DNA of 64,000 nucleotides. Source: Rhabditoides inermis. Lineage: Eukaryota; Nematoda; Chromadorea; Rhabditida; Rhabditidae. The stretch is from assembly GCA_963966185.1 (NCBI GenBank), contig CAWZYM010000089.1, positions 496,001 through 560,000 of the forward strand. The letters are read 5' to 3'. The notes under the pieces were generated by a model. That model was not told the origin of the DNA. It worked only from the letters and a program-made list of their open reading frames with translations, and did not search any database. Shown here one piece after another: positions 49,913 through 62,409 of this stretch (positions are counted from its first letter, which is position 1; each line of letters begins with the position of its first letter). A program made the position numbers and the translations under genes.

Positions 49913-52900
49913 TATACATGACTCGCATCTCTTGCAGTCGTTCTTATACATCAAAGTATAAGAAGGGCTGCAAGAGAGGTGAGCGATCTCTGTTTCGAAC
50001 AATCAAGCCCCCGAAGATGCTAGACTCTAGAGTACCCCAACCCCCACGATTTGATTAAAAGCCCCCCCCCCTTGCTCACCAGAACACGTCCTTGTGCTCC
50101 AGTGCGCTGCGCACCTGCTCGTCCTTCGGCCCCGCCCCCGTCACACCCGTCCAGCCAGAGCCCTCGCCACTCAAATATACAAGTATGGTTATGATTATAT
50201 AAGCAGCATATTATGGATATACTGCCCGTTAACCCAGAGCCCTCGCCACTCAAATACAAAAATATTGAGATAACAAAATAGGAATAATAAAATACAAGTA
50301 TTGACGGGACATTGGACACTCGCCACTCAAACACAAGTAGTCGTATTTGTGTTAATACGCAAACATGTAATTGAAATACAATCTATGACGTCACCCAGTC
50401 ACCGTGATACTCACCCAAACAGCTGCATCATGCGGTTCGTCGTGCGCTTCAGCTCGTTGCCCGGGTCGAGCACGTAGAAGGCGTTGCGCAGCGACACAGG
50501 GCGCTCCGCCTGTGTGAACATAGAATGTACATAACAATTCACGAACCTATCACCCATCACCTATTCATCCCTTCCTTTCCCTCAAAGGGAGGTTCTAAGA
50601 TGAAATTTGACCCAAGTTATGGGTCAAAGAAGGGTAAAGTTTTAAGTTTCTCGCTGTTGGACTGGGGGTCACGTTTTGAAACTCAGCCCAAACTTTGGTC
50701 ATACTTTACCCACGCCCAAAACTTTGCCCAAGAGAGCATGGGGCGCTGAAGAGAGTTAGACAGAAAAGGTGGGGGTGGGTAAAGTTTTGCACAAAAAGCA
50801 TCTTAGAACCTCCCAAACCCCGGTGAACTACCCTACAACCCTCACCGGCTAGGCAATGAAGGCACATTGAAAGACTCCTACCCTCCAACTCCAACCTCCT
50901 CTACACCTCTACTAATCCTCTCCTCCTCTCTTGTCTCATTATGGTGTCCGTCAAAAACTTGATGCGTCTTTCTCGTTTCACACGGTCTGATTGAGTAGGA
51001 CTTCAGACGTGAGGGATGTTGCTCACGTAGAGCTACAATTTGACATCGAAGGATCTCCCTCATCTCCATACCCAACACCTCTCTCCCCACCGGTTCGATC
51101 GAGCAATATATCACATTTAAACATCTCTATTCCATAACCATCCCATCCCCCCTCACCGGCTTGGTAATCAGCTGCACCAGCCCGTGCATCGACGGGATGC
51201 GCGCCACGTTCGGCCGGCACTGGATGCAGTCGAGAAGCTCCCACGGGAGGTGCGCCAGCGTCTGCAAACACGTCATTCTCTGTCTGTCACTGTCTGTCTA
51301 TTTCCATCTCCCTCTCTTCTCCTTTACAGTCACATCGCAATATCCTCATACTCATTCAATGGTTGGTCGTGCAAATTCAGGACCACATCACTCCCACTCT
51401 CCCCCTCCCCTCTCACCGGCGACGTGCATATGAGCAGTTGCCGGTCGCCGGCCCTGTCCCTCTCGGCCTGTCTGTCCGCGTCCTGTCCACGACACACCGC
51501 ATACATCCCAATCACATAGTCCCGCTGCGTGCCCGACACTCCGCACAGCTGAAACGCCAATCCAGTCACTTCAAACACCAGATCACCCAGGATGAGACAC
51601 TCTCATCATAACACATATAAACACTTCTGACACAGACCACCGAAAAGCAAGCCAACACTCACATTGCATATCCTATACAAAACCACATTCTCAGAAAAAA
51701 AGTACCAACAGCTTTAGCCAAATCACCCGGTACGGTGAATCCAGACAACACTCACATCACACATGGCCGCCGCCATCCGCCGCCACTCCTTCTCGTGCGC
51801 CTTGAGCCAGCTGACGGGGCGCATCCGCTCGCCCGCAATGCCCACGTCGCTCCACGCAGTGCGCTGAAACGAGCGGCCAGTCTCTTCAACCAGTCTCGAA
51901 CTGCCGCATCAACTACACCCAGCCACACCAGCCACACCTCAGCCACACCTTCAGCTACTCAGCTCATATCAACAACATCTCATTGTCAGTGTAGTGATAA
52001 ACCACTTGAAACCACTTCGAAATCTGATCACCCACCTTGAGCGACTCGCCCACGTCCGACTCGCCCTTGACCGGACCCGCGCCCATCGACGGGATCGGCA
52101 TGCACGCAGCAGAGACCAGCTCCTGCAAAGATGCAACCAGTTACTCAGTACTCATTATAGACATATTGTATATAGATCCTACAAATGAGATTTTTCCCAC
52201 CTTGACAATCGTCGCGGTCAGCTTGCCGGTGGGGCACTGGCTGTTCTTGAGCATCCTCGCCGCCGCCGCCTCGCCCCTTTTGTCCAGCCGACTAGTCGGG
52301 TTGAGGAGCAGACCGAACGGCCCCAGCATCTCCCGACACGTCCACTTGCACATGATCTAGAAAAGAATCACTTACGACTATACGTAGCACACACGAGACC
52401 ACTAGACTTTGAGGATTCTTCTTCTTTTCCCCGCGGCGTGCGGTCGGGTCTTCATTTTTCCCCGCCGCCGCCAGGCGCATCGACAAGAATCCTTCCCAAG
52501 ACAACCATTGAGCCGGCGGGAAGTAGCTCATGTGGAAGCAGTTCAGGCGCGAGGAGATACTATGTGCAAAGCAAAGGAGTCTCCGGCGCTGTCCACATCA
52601 ACAATGGTACTCTAATGGTCTATGGAAAGAATATCGATCAGGTATCGGAGAATTATCGATCAAGAATCGTCTTCCGCCACTAACCTCGTCTGCCCAACTG
52701 TCTTTCCCCCGGCGTTAGCCCATAAGATCTTGGCCCACTGTATGCTTCCTATCCTATAATTGTGATTGTGATTGTCATATTCATCTATAACGATTCCGGA
52801 TAAACACTTGAACTTGAACTTGAACTTGTAGCACACACAATGCAGACAACTGCACAGAGTAACTGAGTAACAACCACTATGTATGGTGTCATCGCATCAC

Positions 52901-55900
52901 TTATACGGAAACGAGAACGAGATGTGAGGTCTGAGGAGTCAGAACATATCATTCGGGGGGAAGAGGGGGGGGGGGGTGTAGAGCTAGAGAGAGATTCACC
53001 TCCATCCTGAGCTCGATCCGGCGCCGCATGTCCCAGTACGCCCTGTGCTCGTTGGTTCCCTTGCCGTTTCCGCTCTCCTCGTTCTCAATGAGTACCGACG
53101 ACAGCGCGCGCAGAAAGCGATCCACCTAAAGTTCCGCCGTTTCTCTCCGGTTCAAATATCTTCGTACAGTGATCGATGATCTGGTATCTGGTCATATTTC
53201 ATAAAAGAGGTGGGCACCTATACAACGTCTCATAGCAAACGAATTATTTCACTTGAATTGAACCACTCCCACCCCTTACGCAAAATGAGACCAAGACTGA
53301 ATCAGTTGAATTGAACTACATACAGTACTCTTCCCCCCCCTCCTCACCTTGTCCTTCCTGGCCAGGGGCACAATGACCGGCTCGCCTGCCGCGTGCAGCT
53401 TCACCAGGTACAGCGCGCCCGTATGGCTCTGGTCCAACACCAGCTGGCACATCGTCATCGCTGCAACCAAACAGATATGTATACGGTATACAGTACTACT
53501 ACTGCTACTACTAAAGTACTCCCTCTTCATCAACTCACTCTCGGGAATCGCCTTGACCGCGTTGCGAAACATCTTCACGTTCTCAAAATCGAAGCCGCAC
53601 ACCTGAAACGTGACGAGTTAATACCTCTCCCCTTCTCTCTCTCTCTCCCCTCCTCCCTCCCTTCGCACTTTGTCGTTGATGACCCTGGCACCATGGCTCC
53701 CCCCTCCCTCACCTTGTTGTTGATGACTCTGGCCATCTGTCGCGTGGAGATCAGCCCCGCCTCGTTCCACTGCCATGCCGCCTCCCACGGACACGTGGTG
53801 AGACGGGCTAGCAGAGAACACATGTCCATACGCCACTCACTGCAACAAATCAAATTCATTCATAATTCATCCTGTCTCAAGTCTCATCCTATCTGTTACA
53901 GTGTCCGTCATTCTCACTCTACGACTCTACCCTATCTACTATAATATAGCTGGACAGTCAACCTGACCAACACGACGATATCACCACTCAACCCACAAGT
54001 AAAAGTGGTGTTTGTAGTTGTTGTACTCCTTCCACGCCTCGTCCAACGTGGCGGAGCGGATCTGCGCCGTCCTGGCCTCCCACACCGCGGCCATGCCGGG
54101 CACGTTCGCCTCCAGCCCCAGCACAGGGTCCATGTCCCGCTTCTCGCCCGCCGCCGCCGCCGCCGCCGCCACCACTCCCTTCACGTGGTCGCGCGCATGC
54201 CGCATGGAGTTGATCATCTAAAACACAGGCAAGCTCGTCAGCACAAAACAACGATGGCGCAAAATCGTGATGATTTCTATTCACATCCACATTGCTCGCT
54301 GCTTGAAATACAGTGCATCACCGTTTTCCCAACTTGCTTACTTGCTTTACGCGCTATTGCCGAAAGATAACTCTTCGTTTTCCTTCGCTCTACCCCACAG
54401 CGGGCGACTTATTGCGGGAATAGAAATAGCTCTACTCACGCAACAAATCGCGCATTGTGGAGAAGATCAAAGGTAAGGAAAACAGAGAGTCAGCTTTCGA
54501 CAATAGCGCGCAAAACAAGATAGGAAAACGGTTGGTGCCCCGAACTTCAATCAGTAAGCGAGGTAGAACAAAGTGGTATCGCACTGGCGCAAGCTATATA
54601 TCACGCACCGCTCGGAACGGCGACTGTCTCCTCTCGTCTCCGCTCTGGTCGCCCTCGCCGGGCAGGTCGACGCCCGTGTCGCTGCTGCGCATCCAGTTGA
54701 ACACGGGCAGTGGGGGCTGGGCGCGCATCACCTGCCGAGACACCAGCCGGCAGATCAGCGTGCGCATCGAAGAGTACGTGCACACCTGCAAACACATTCG
54801 AATAGTGATTAGTCTCTTCAAAACTCTTGAATGCAATGAAAACTCTATACGCCCAAATACTTGTAGTCCACCCCCCCCCCCTCTTCTCACCTTCTGCGCC
54901 GTCTCGATGAGTCTCTGCTTCAGCCTGGCGGTGACGGCGTCCTCATCGGCGGCCACGCCCCTCTTGCGCAGCCACCACACCACCACGTAGATGAACTGCT
55001 CGCAGATCGACGACGGCGGACGCTGGCAACACAAGTCGGTTCGTGATTCCTTGGCACTATTCTGACAGCTGACAGCAGACACATCCGTACAGCTTCATCG
55101 ATTACTGAGGACTAGGGCTACGACATACTATAGATCTCATCTACAGTTGAATACTCGCAATAACTCTTTACTTACGTACTTTTTGAAAGAGAATAGGAGT
55201 ATAGTTCTATGCTCGCAATAAGTTGCGCGCGGTGGGGTAGATCAGAGGACGGAGAGTCGACGGAGACGGAGAGTCAGCTCTCGGCAATAGCGCGCAAAAC
55301 AAGAGAGACAGACGGTTGTGACACCGTATTTCGAACTGCATGCGAGGTAGATCGAAAACTATCGCTCTGGCGCAGGCTATACTTCTCCTAATCTCTATTC
55401 AATATGTGTGCATTGTGTATCACGCAGTCACTCACCGGCCGCACCGATCCCTTCTTGTTCATGGCCACTAGCTGGATGGGCATCATCTGCTCGCGGATCG
55501 ACGCGAAGTTGTCGCACAGCGCCGCCACCGACGAGTCACTCAAACAGCCGGATAAACAACGACACCAAACTAATCTCATTTTGAGGTTTGAGGACTCGTA
55601 ATATCACATTCATATATCACTTCATCACATAATGTGAAGCATATTCGCCATCGACGACACTCACAACAACACCAATCACTTCGAGATTTGGGATCCGTAG
55701 CCCACCCACACCCTTCTTTCCCGTCGCCTTTTCTTTTTTTCTCGAAAATCTCACCCGGGTGAGATCAAATCTCAGCTCTGATCTCCCCCACACACCTCAT
55801 ACTCTCGTAGACAGCCGTGTTGTACAGTGATTCATAGTGGAATATGGGAGAGGCGGCGCAGTGCGTGCACAACTCGCAGCGACAGGGCATGTGCGGAGAG

Positions 55901-56813
55901 TACGTGTGCAGCTCCGGACGCGTCGTCTCCTCGTCACTGCAACACACACTCAAACGCATTCAAAGTATATGTATATGTATTTACTTCCAGAATCAAAGAC
56001 ATATGTGACAGATTATATCAAGCATAGCTAGGAGGTTAGTCTGAACACACACTACCCTCTCCGTCTAATAGGACAACACTTTTTCAATTAAAATTTTCCT
56101 TGTATTTTGCACAGATAGAAACACATCAATACTATAAAACGTTTCCACTCACTCGTGAATGCACAGATCTCTAAAAGCCTCGTGAAGCGACTGCGATCCG
56201 GGCGCGTCGGCCGGTGTGGCGGGGCGCGAGCCTCCGGAACCCGAAGCCGTGCCACTGGAGGGATCCTTGGGCGACGAGCACATCGGCTTCCCGCTACGCA
56301 CCACCGGCTGCAATTGACTATTGACTGACTGTCAAGAGGATATGGGAGGTATGTATAAAACCATATCCTCTCTAGCACTCGCAACGAGTAAAACGTTTAT
56401 GAAAGAAAGTGAGTGTTCCCGCAAATCGGAAACCCCAGTGTCAACTCGCGGCACACCTGTCACACCACACCCCACACACCATGTCTAATCAGAAAATCAA
56501 TTTAAACAACTCTTTACATCTCACACCCACCTGGTTGTGGTTGTGAAAGTATACATGGTAAAGTGAATGAGCAGTGAGTGTTCACACAAGTCAGTGACGC
56601 CACTGACGACTTGTCTCACTCTCCCTCTCCCACCCTCCACCCACCCACCTGGTTGAATGTGTGCAACGCCGTGGCGATGCTGGGCGTGAGCAGAGGAGCG
56701 CTGGTCGACGCGTTGCACACGTACCGCGACGAGAGCAGCAGACCGAGGCAGCGCTGCACCCTGCAAACACACACGCATACACTCACTCACACTCTCTTTC
56801 TCTCCCCCTCCCT

Positions 56814-56844
<31 letters not shown>

Positions 56845-59800
56845 ACCTGAACGGGTTGCCGATGCGCAGCGCCACAAACGCCAGCTGCACGGCGACATTG
56901 TACGCGTCCGCCACCTGCGAGTAAGAATTATGGGGAGCAATACCATGCAACGACCACGTCCTGGAATAAAACACCAAACCTGAAGATTCGCCCCCAACAA
57001 CCAAATATCAAACCGTACCAGTCCGCAGCTGATGAGCTCGCGCACGTAGACCGACGTGACTTCGCTGTGCTCGGCGAGAGCAAAGCAGCCGCGCACTGAA
57101 ATGCACCATGACAATCTGTCTGTCCTCTCGCTTACACTTCGCACTTCCTCAGTCAAAAAACTCGCTCTCCCCTCCCCCTCTCTCTCCCTTCCCCATCCCC
57201 TTCCTCTTTTCCTCTCTCTTCTCCCCCTCCACACTCTTCCTCTCTTTCTCCAATACGCCAATACCTCTCTCTCCTTCTCTCTCCCCTCCCTTTATACTCT
57301 CCCCTCTCCACTCTTTTCCTCTTTCTCCCCCTCCACTCACAGAATTTATGTCCACTATCCGTCAGCTTCTTCCAGTCGACGGGGGCGATGCCAACGTGCA
57401 CGTCGGGAATGCGTGTGCGCAGCAGCGACTCGGAGCGGTGGAACGTCGTCTCCAGACAGTGCACCGTGTCGGCGCGCTGAAAACACGCATGTTTGACTGT
57501 TTGTCACACAAACAATCAGATCGTTGTTTCGATTTCGAGTAAGTGATCGTCAACCCTTCTCTTTTTTTTCAGGATCACGAAAATTTAACTAAAAACACAC
57601 ACTGCAGATTCATTTTTCGCAAATAGTCGCACACTTTGTGACTTGTGACAATCTCAGAGGAAGGCGGACTCATCTTCCGACAATAGCGTGCTGACGGTCA
57701 CAGCGCAATAGCTACTCGCCCCATGTCAACCAAAGTCAAAACGTTTCTTCCTCAAAACGCCCAGATGTATGCCCCCGCTCCGTACCTTGTGCAGGTCCTC
57801 GGACGTGGCCTTGGGCACGACGTGCAGGGCAAACTGAAGCAGGATGGCGCGCTCGTAGACCGGCACCGATTTGACCCGCCGGTCAATCTTCCCCAGCATA
57901 TCGGCCAGCGTGTCCGCGATCAGCGGCTGAATCAAAGAACATGTGATCAGCTAGTTTTTTTTTCGAAATAGGTTCGCAAAACGCCTGCGACAGTAAGTAG
58001 TCTTTTTTCCGATTTCTGTCCGCGATCAGCGGCTGAATCAAACGTATTTGATCAGTGTTTGTTGTTGTTGTTGTTGTTGGGAAATATTTGGTCTTTCTTC
58101 CGACTTTTTTCAATCCAGCCAAAGCTGGCACCTGGTTCACTGTTCCAGCCAAAGGTAACAGTCCATCATGCTAATATACGAAATCAGGCAGATAAACAAC
58201 AAATTATCTAAATCTAATTCAAACGATTAGATTCAGATAACTTGTTGTTTATCTGCCTGATTTCGTATATTAACATGATGAATTGTTACCTTTGGCTGGA
58301 ACAGTGAATGTCTAGAATACTCTTGGTTCGACGGAAATGCTTTTTCATCTTTCATCATCCCCCTTTCCCGACCCGACGCACCCTCCTGGCCGGGTCCCTC
58401 TGCAGGTCGACGTAGAGCTTGGCGAGCTCCATGTGCTCCTCCACACTCTGGCGCTCGTACTTCGCCAGCGTCGCGCTTTTCAGCGTCGCCTCGGCGAGAC
58501 TTAAAGAAAATAATAATGTGACAATTATTTGTTATCATTGTAGTTTTTACCATTACGGTACCACTGTGTATGTGTAAAACAGGTAATTGATTACAGTAGA
58601 CTGAGTAGACGTACGTGTTGGCTAGCTCGGCGACCTCCCAGTCGCAGAGCACCAGGGAGAGGCGGATTATGGCGACGAGGCTCGACCAGTCGCCGGGCGC
58701 GACCGAGGTGACCAGGTCGCGCACCACAGTGAACGCGTGGTAGTGCTGCAACGCGCGAAATAAACAACACAACTGACAACTGACAGTGTCAGGAAGGAAA
58801 AGGATCAGAGCAGAAATTTCGTTCTGTACATGTGTACTGTTCAAATGAAAAAGATACCTCTCCATTGAGTGCGAGGAATCCGGCCAGCATGCGAAGACAT
58901 TCGGCGAGTGACGTCGCGAGCTCGTTTGGCATATCGAGATCCTTCAGCCCCAACTTGCCCACATATGGCCGGAGCACGTTGCGCCAGTAGTCGTACACTT
59001 TCTGCAAGCAACAGCTTCAATTTCAATTCAAAATCAAATCGGGATATTTGGAATTTCAATACGCAGATTACAACCAAAAAATATTTCGCGTTGGAGCTGA
59101 TCCAGAAGAGCATGAACGGATATAGGACACGGCGATTCACGGTTAATAATCTGTGGGTAGGCGGAGCTGCGCTACAGAAACGCGTGTCTCGCGCGGCACA
59201 TGTTACCAAAACACAAAGCACATCCGATTCTGCTGGGATCGTGGTAAGACCACTCCATGGGCGGAGTCGAAAAGTGGTCGGAGTTTTGCTGATCATGCTT
59301 GTCGATTTGAGACCGTTCTATTTTAAGCTCCGCCCCGTCGCGGGTCGCGCTTGTTTTGAGCTAGCGAGTTTATTCACTTGTGAATCGCCGTGTAGGACTG
59401 ACCAGAATCTTGGAATGCATCCCGGTTTTGTTGAGATGGGAAGTGAGAATCTGTACCATGTTAACGCCTGAGTTCCAGTGCTGAAAAAATCGAATAATAT
59501 AATGAACTAAAAACAAAAAATCCACACAATGTTGTTATTGAACAATTCCCGACTAGGCATACCTTGACGCTGAAAAATCCGACGACCGGGTGCTTGCCCT
59601 TTTGGAGCTCGGTCGTAAGCTGAAATACTAGATGAAATACATACATGAACATTTCACAAACCATTCGTTTTCTCATTCCAATCATCACCTGATCATATTG
59701 TATGTTGTTGAAAAGTTCCGTTTCAAAAGACTCACATCGGCTTGTAGAGCAATGTAGACCACGTGAATCTTGGCGAACACGTCGTTCATACTCGTGATCG

Positions 59801-60113
59801 CGCCGCGGATCACCTCGAACTCGGCCGGCTCTTGCTTGGACGCCTTGGCGAGCGCCTTCTTCGGCGTCTCCACGGTCTTCTGGATGACGGCCTTGGCGGT
59901 GGCGATGCCGGACGCGACTCTCGCGCGCATCGGCGTGCCCTTGCCGTCCTCGTTGTCCTTGCTGGGCAGTATGGGTGAGAGGGGCATGCGGCGGTTCGAA
60001 GACACGGAGCGAGTGGCTGCGCAACGCGGCTTCGACGGCGGTTCGAGGTCCATCGGTGGATCCGCCTGCTTCCCGGCCAATCGCCGCGATGAGCGCGACG
60101 GCGTCGACGCCAT
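49001..60113 (-). CDS. ESPL1: Separase (ESPL1), cohesin-cleaving cysteine protease
   Basis: 32 phase-consistent minus-strand exons: 60113-59736, 59619-59563, 59480-59403, 59001-58858, 58745-58615, 58499-58382, 57926-57786, 57476-57341, 57095-57019, 56914-56847, 56760-56649, 56307-56153, 55936-55796, 55538-55436, 55022-54891, 54785-54609, 54217-53997, 53839-53713, 53602-53539, 53460-53348, 53125-53000, 52356-52201, 52122-52036, 51863-51756, 51548-51417, 51261-51157, 50509-50415, 50169-50080, 49846-49751, 49585-49463, 49213-49141, 49090-49001; 1317 residues. The C-terminal protease has LAHLPWELLDC, the catalytic His in FIGHGDG (about 1195) and Cys in LMGCGS (about 1221), then CVVGCLWMVTDGEIDK and the end motif KLRYLTGGAVVSYGIP. 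The helical N-terminal part is weakly conserved, as usual; its link to the protease rests on unbroken phase. Separase cuts cohesin at anaphase. The start is at 60113; an in-frame ATG lies upstream at 60203. Confidence 0.9.
49872..49908. repeat. (AT)n microsatellite in a separase intron
   Basis: Perfect TA repeat between the catalytic-His exon and the one before it. Confidence 0.95.
52380..52831 (+). mobile_element. Probable non-LTR element 3' end
   Basis: An insert in a large separase intron with GC-rich start, no RT motif, and a 3' tail of ATAAACACTTGAACTTGAAC type (52800-52831). The tail matches the TTGAAC repeats at 1081-1106. I infer a 5'-truncated LINE or SINE copy; the element type is not certain. 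Confidence 0.45.
54455..54605 (-). repeat. Dispersed repeat, diverged copy
   Basis: Contains CAATAGCGCGCAAAACAAGA and GCGAGGTAGA like the copy at 55225-55385, with many changes. Confidence 0.55.
55225..55385 (-). repeat. Dispersed repeat related to 43.3 and 54.5 kb
   Basis: Minus strand reads CTGCGCCAGAGCGATAGTTT, ATCTACCTCGCATGCAGTTC, then TTGTTTTGCGCGCTATTG. A fragment of the family (GACAATAGCGTGCTGACGGT) is also at 57680. Possibly a SINE; GCAGTTCGAAAT is only weakly B-box-like. Confidence 0.65.
58137..58308. mobile_element. Near-perfect palindromic MITE in a separase intron
   Basis: Left arm TTCACTGTTCCAGCCAAAGG continuing through ACGAAATCAGGCAGATAAAC is the inverse of the right arm (GTTTATCTGCCTGATTTCGT ... 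CCTTTGGCTGGAACAGTGAA); arms of about 75 bp, loop a few nt. Related to 9441-9545. Confidence 0.85.
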
Positions 60114-60540
60114 CTGAACAGCACATTTGAAGCACTTTGGAAGACGCTGATTTCGTAATGTATGAAAGAGTGTGAAAACTAGACGTTTAGTGCGTCTAGA
60201 CACTATATAAGGAGCATGATCTATGCCGACATGTACGACGCGTGTTTAGAACATAATGTCAACACAGGAAATAGCAAAAATTAGCATTCAATTTCAAGAA
60301 AAAAAATAAAATTCATTTTTGAATGAAAATGTTGCCGCCATTCCGCAAAGTGTGGGGGTATAAAAATTCAGAAAGTCCGCAATCACCGCATAAATAAGAT
60401 GTTCGTTGTTTATTTTTCATTAAACTGCGTAATAATAGGTGCAAAGCTCAATTACATTGTTTGTTTTTATTTCAGAAACAGCTGTTCGACGCGTTTCGAG
60501 CTTTATTGTTTTTATTTCGAATTGTATTTGTTGTGCTGGT
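60114..60540. other. Separase upstream region
   Basis: AT-rich presumed promoter and 5' leader. CTGTTCAG directly before the ATG at 60113 could be a 5' UTR acceptor. No other exon seen. Confidence 0.4.
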
Positions 60541-60544
60541 TGCA

Positions 60545-60690
60545 GTTAAGCTGTTATTCAGTTGAAAATTTTTGACCAAATTTTTTTGGCGCCAAGTTGG
60601 CTCTGGCCAATGACGATCGAGAAGAGCATTCGAGAAGGTCAAATTTTTGTCAAAAATTTTCAACTGAATAACAGCTTTACTGTCGCGTGT
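60545..60690. mobile_element. Short inverted-repeat element
   Basis: AGCTGTTATTCAGTTGAAAA near 60548 and TTTTCAACTGAATAACAGCT near 60657 are exact inverses of each other, with inner inverted TGACCAAATTTTT / AGGTCAAATTTTT-type sequence. MITE-like. Confidence 0.75.
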
Positions 60691-60797
60691 GTGTATGTCG
60701 CACCGTCTCGGCTGTCGTGCCGCGTTCACTCGCACTCCTACATTTCCTCATCGCAAGTTCACCGCCTCCGCCCCCGCCGCCGCACCCTGGCCTGTGG

Positions 60798-60921
60798 GTG
60801 ACTAGTAGGAAACTAGCTCGCCCAATTTTTTCCTACTAGGAAACTAGCTAAATTTTTGACTACTAGTAAACTAGTTCAAAAACTAGTAGAAAAAATTCCT
60901 ACTAGTTTCCTACTAGTCTGT
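60798..60921. repeat. CTAG-rich palindromic repeat, left copy
   Basis: Multiple overlapping ACTAGTAGGAAACTAG and TTTCCTACTAG motifs in both orientations. A like block lies at 63455-63618. Confidence 0.85.
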
Positions 60922-61009
60922 TCAAAATGGTCCCACCACGATTTGTGATATACTGTACAGCAACATTTTCGTATTGTTTTGACGAAAGTTGTTGTTTGTT
61001 TTGTTTTAA

Positions 61010-61130
61010 TTAGGGGCGGCGCGCAGCGGCGCCCGTTTGTTTTGAGCTGTGACGCGCGCAACACGCCACTCCCAAGGCACACACGATTTCTCTATTCTAA
61101 TACAATATACTTAATTAGTGTGCGTTATTT
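61010..61130 (+). repeat. Second copy of the 9735-9860 repeat
   Basis: GGGGCGGCGCGCAGCGGCGC through TTAATTAGTGTGCG, nearly identical to the MOSPD2 intronic copy. Confidence 0.7.
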
Positions 61131-61189
61131 GTTTGAATATCACTTTGTAAGACCTATGAGTATGATTCGTGAAACCAATATCGGTTGCG

Positions 61190-61600
61190 GCATCCAAAAA
61201 CCGCCCTCTCTTGCTCTCTCCCGCTTTGCCACTAAACGTGTTTACGACGGCGGCGGCGGCGACGACGGTGTGCATCACGTAAGCTCCGCCCACTGCACTT
61301 TGCGCTCATTGGTCGCTCGGCTCTCTTGCGTGCGCACTCTGATTGGCTGAGCGCATGCCCCGCCCTTCGTTCACCCACTCTCGTGTCGGCTCGCCGTCCA
61401 GGCCACCGCCCCAGTTTTGGCGCGAAAACTGTGGGGGGAGGGGAGTGTGCGGAGCGGAGTGAGTGGGTAAGAGAGAGAGACGCGAAATAGCGCGTGTCAA
61501 TGAGAGACTGGCATTGGCAGGCGCACGAGCGATTCGACAAAGCAGTGCGTTTCCATATTCAGGATACGTTTTCTAAAGTTTCGAATATGTATACATAACA
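61190..61600 (+). repeat. E2F-site dispersed repeat, copy upstream of separase
   Basis: Matches 14225-14600, including TTTTGGCGCGAAAA at 61415-61428, about 1.3 kb upstream of the separase start. Confidence 0.7.
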
Positions 61601-61651
61601 TGTTCGGCACATCAACCTGAAAAACAATTTCTTCGAAATTTGAGAAAAGGA

Positions 61652-62034
61652 CATCCATTCTCTTTCGAAAAGTACGAGTAAAGAGGAGTGGTTTGTTTTG
61701 ATCTAATTCAACAAAAGCACATGCATAAAATCTCTTCGCAGCTGACTAAAATTTCAAAACAAACCTGCTCTTTCTGATCGATGAAAAATATAGTATGCAC
61801 TATAATCGTGTCATACATGTTGTTGCAAGTTACTTGTTGGGATTAACAGTATCCTGAATACCTGAACTCAACATGCTAACAAGAAAACAATTAGAGTTTT
61901 AAAACATCGTTCGAAAGAGCAGGTTTGTTTTGAAATTTTAGTCAGCTGCGAAGAGATTTTATGCATGTGCTTTTGTTGAATTAGATCAAAACAAACCACT
62001 CCTCTTTACTCGTGTACTTTTCGAAAGAGAATTG
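61652..62034. mobile_element. Foldback/MITE with 120-bp near-perfect arms
   Basis: Left arm ATTCTCTTTCGAAAAGTAC to AAACAAACCTGCTCTTTC and right arm its reverse complement with one 2-nt indel; spacer about 125 bp. No coding capacity. Confidence 0.88.
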
Positions 62035-62409
62035 TTGTTTTTAATGTATTTTTCTTTGTATGCATTTATGATATCAGAGCATGGGTGTGCTCATTCTAGT
62101 CGACCTGCCTGATCAGCATTGTCGCGCACAACATCTTTCCGTTTGTTTTTTGTTGTTGCCAAAATATTAGATGAAAGCGCATATTCATAGCTTCCGTCGT
62201 CATCTCCGTCTTCAAACCCCTCATTCATCTTCTTTTTCGAATTATATTTCCCAGTATGTCTAAATTTATTGAATCTTAACAATTCCCGATCCGTTACACC
62301 GATTCGCCATATTGTTCCATTGTTCGCTTTCGCTTTTTTCACTCACATTATCTCGCTCCGAAACAATTGTTTATCACTCAACTTTGGCACAGCATAACGT
62401 GTGATTACA

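Noticed and set aside
52438..52683. 81-codon plus-strand frame in a separase intron
   Set aside because: Lies in a probable retroelement 3' fragment; no domain or splice support.
57019..57095. Separase exon SVYVRELISCG looks like the MED12 LISRG region
   Set aside because: Chance resemblance; the exon chain is in phase with exons carrying the separase catalytic His and Cys.
62091..62342. 83-codon minus-strand frame (RIGVTDRELLRFNKFRHTGK)
   Set aside because: Between repeats, no family recognised, no paralogue and no promoter; possibly a transposase scrap but unsupported.
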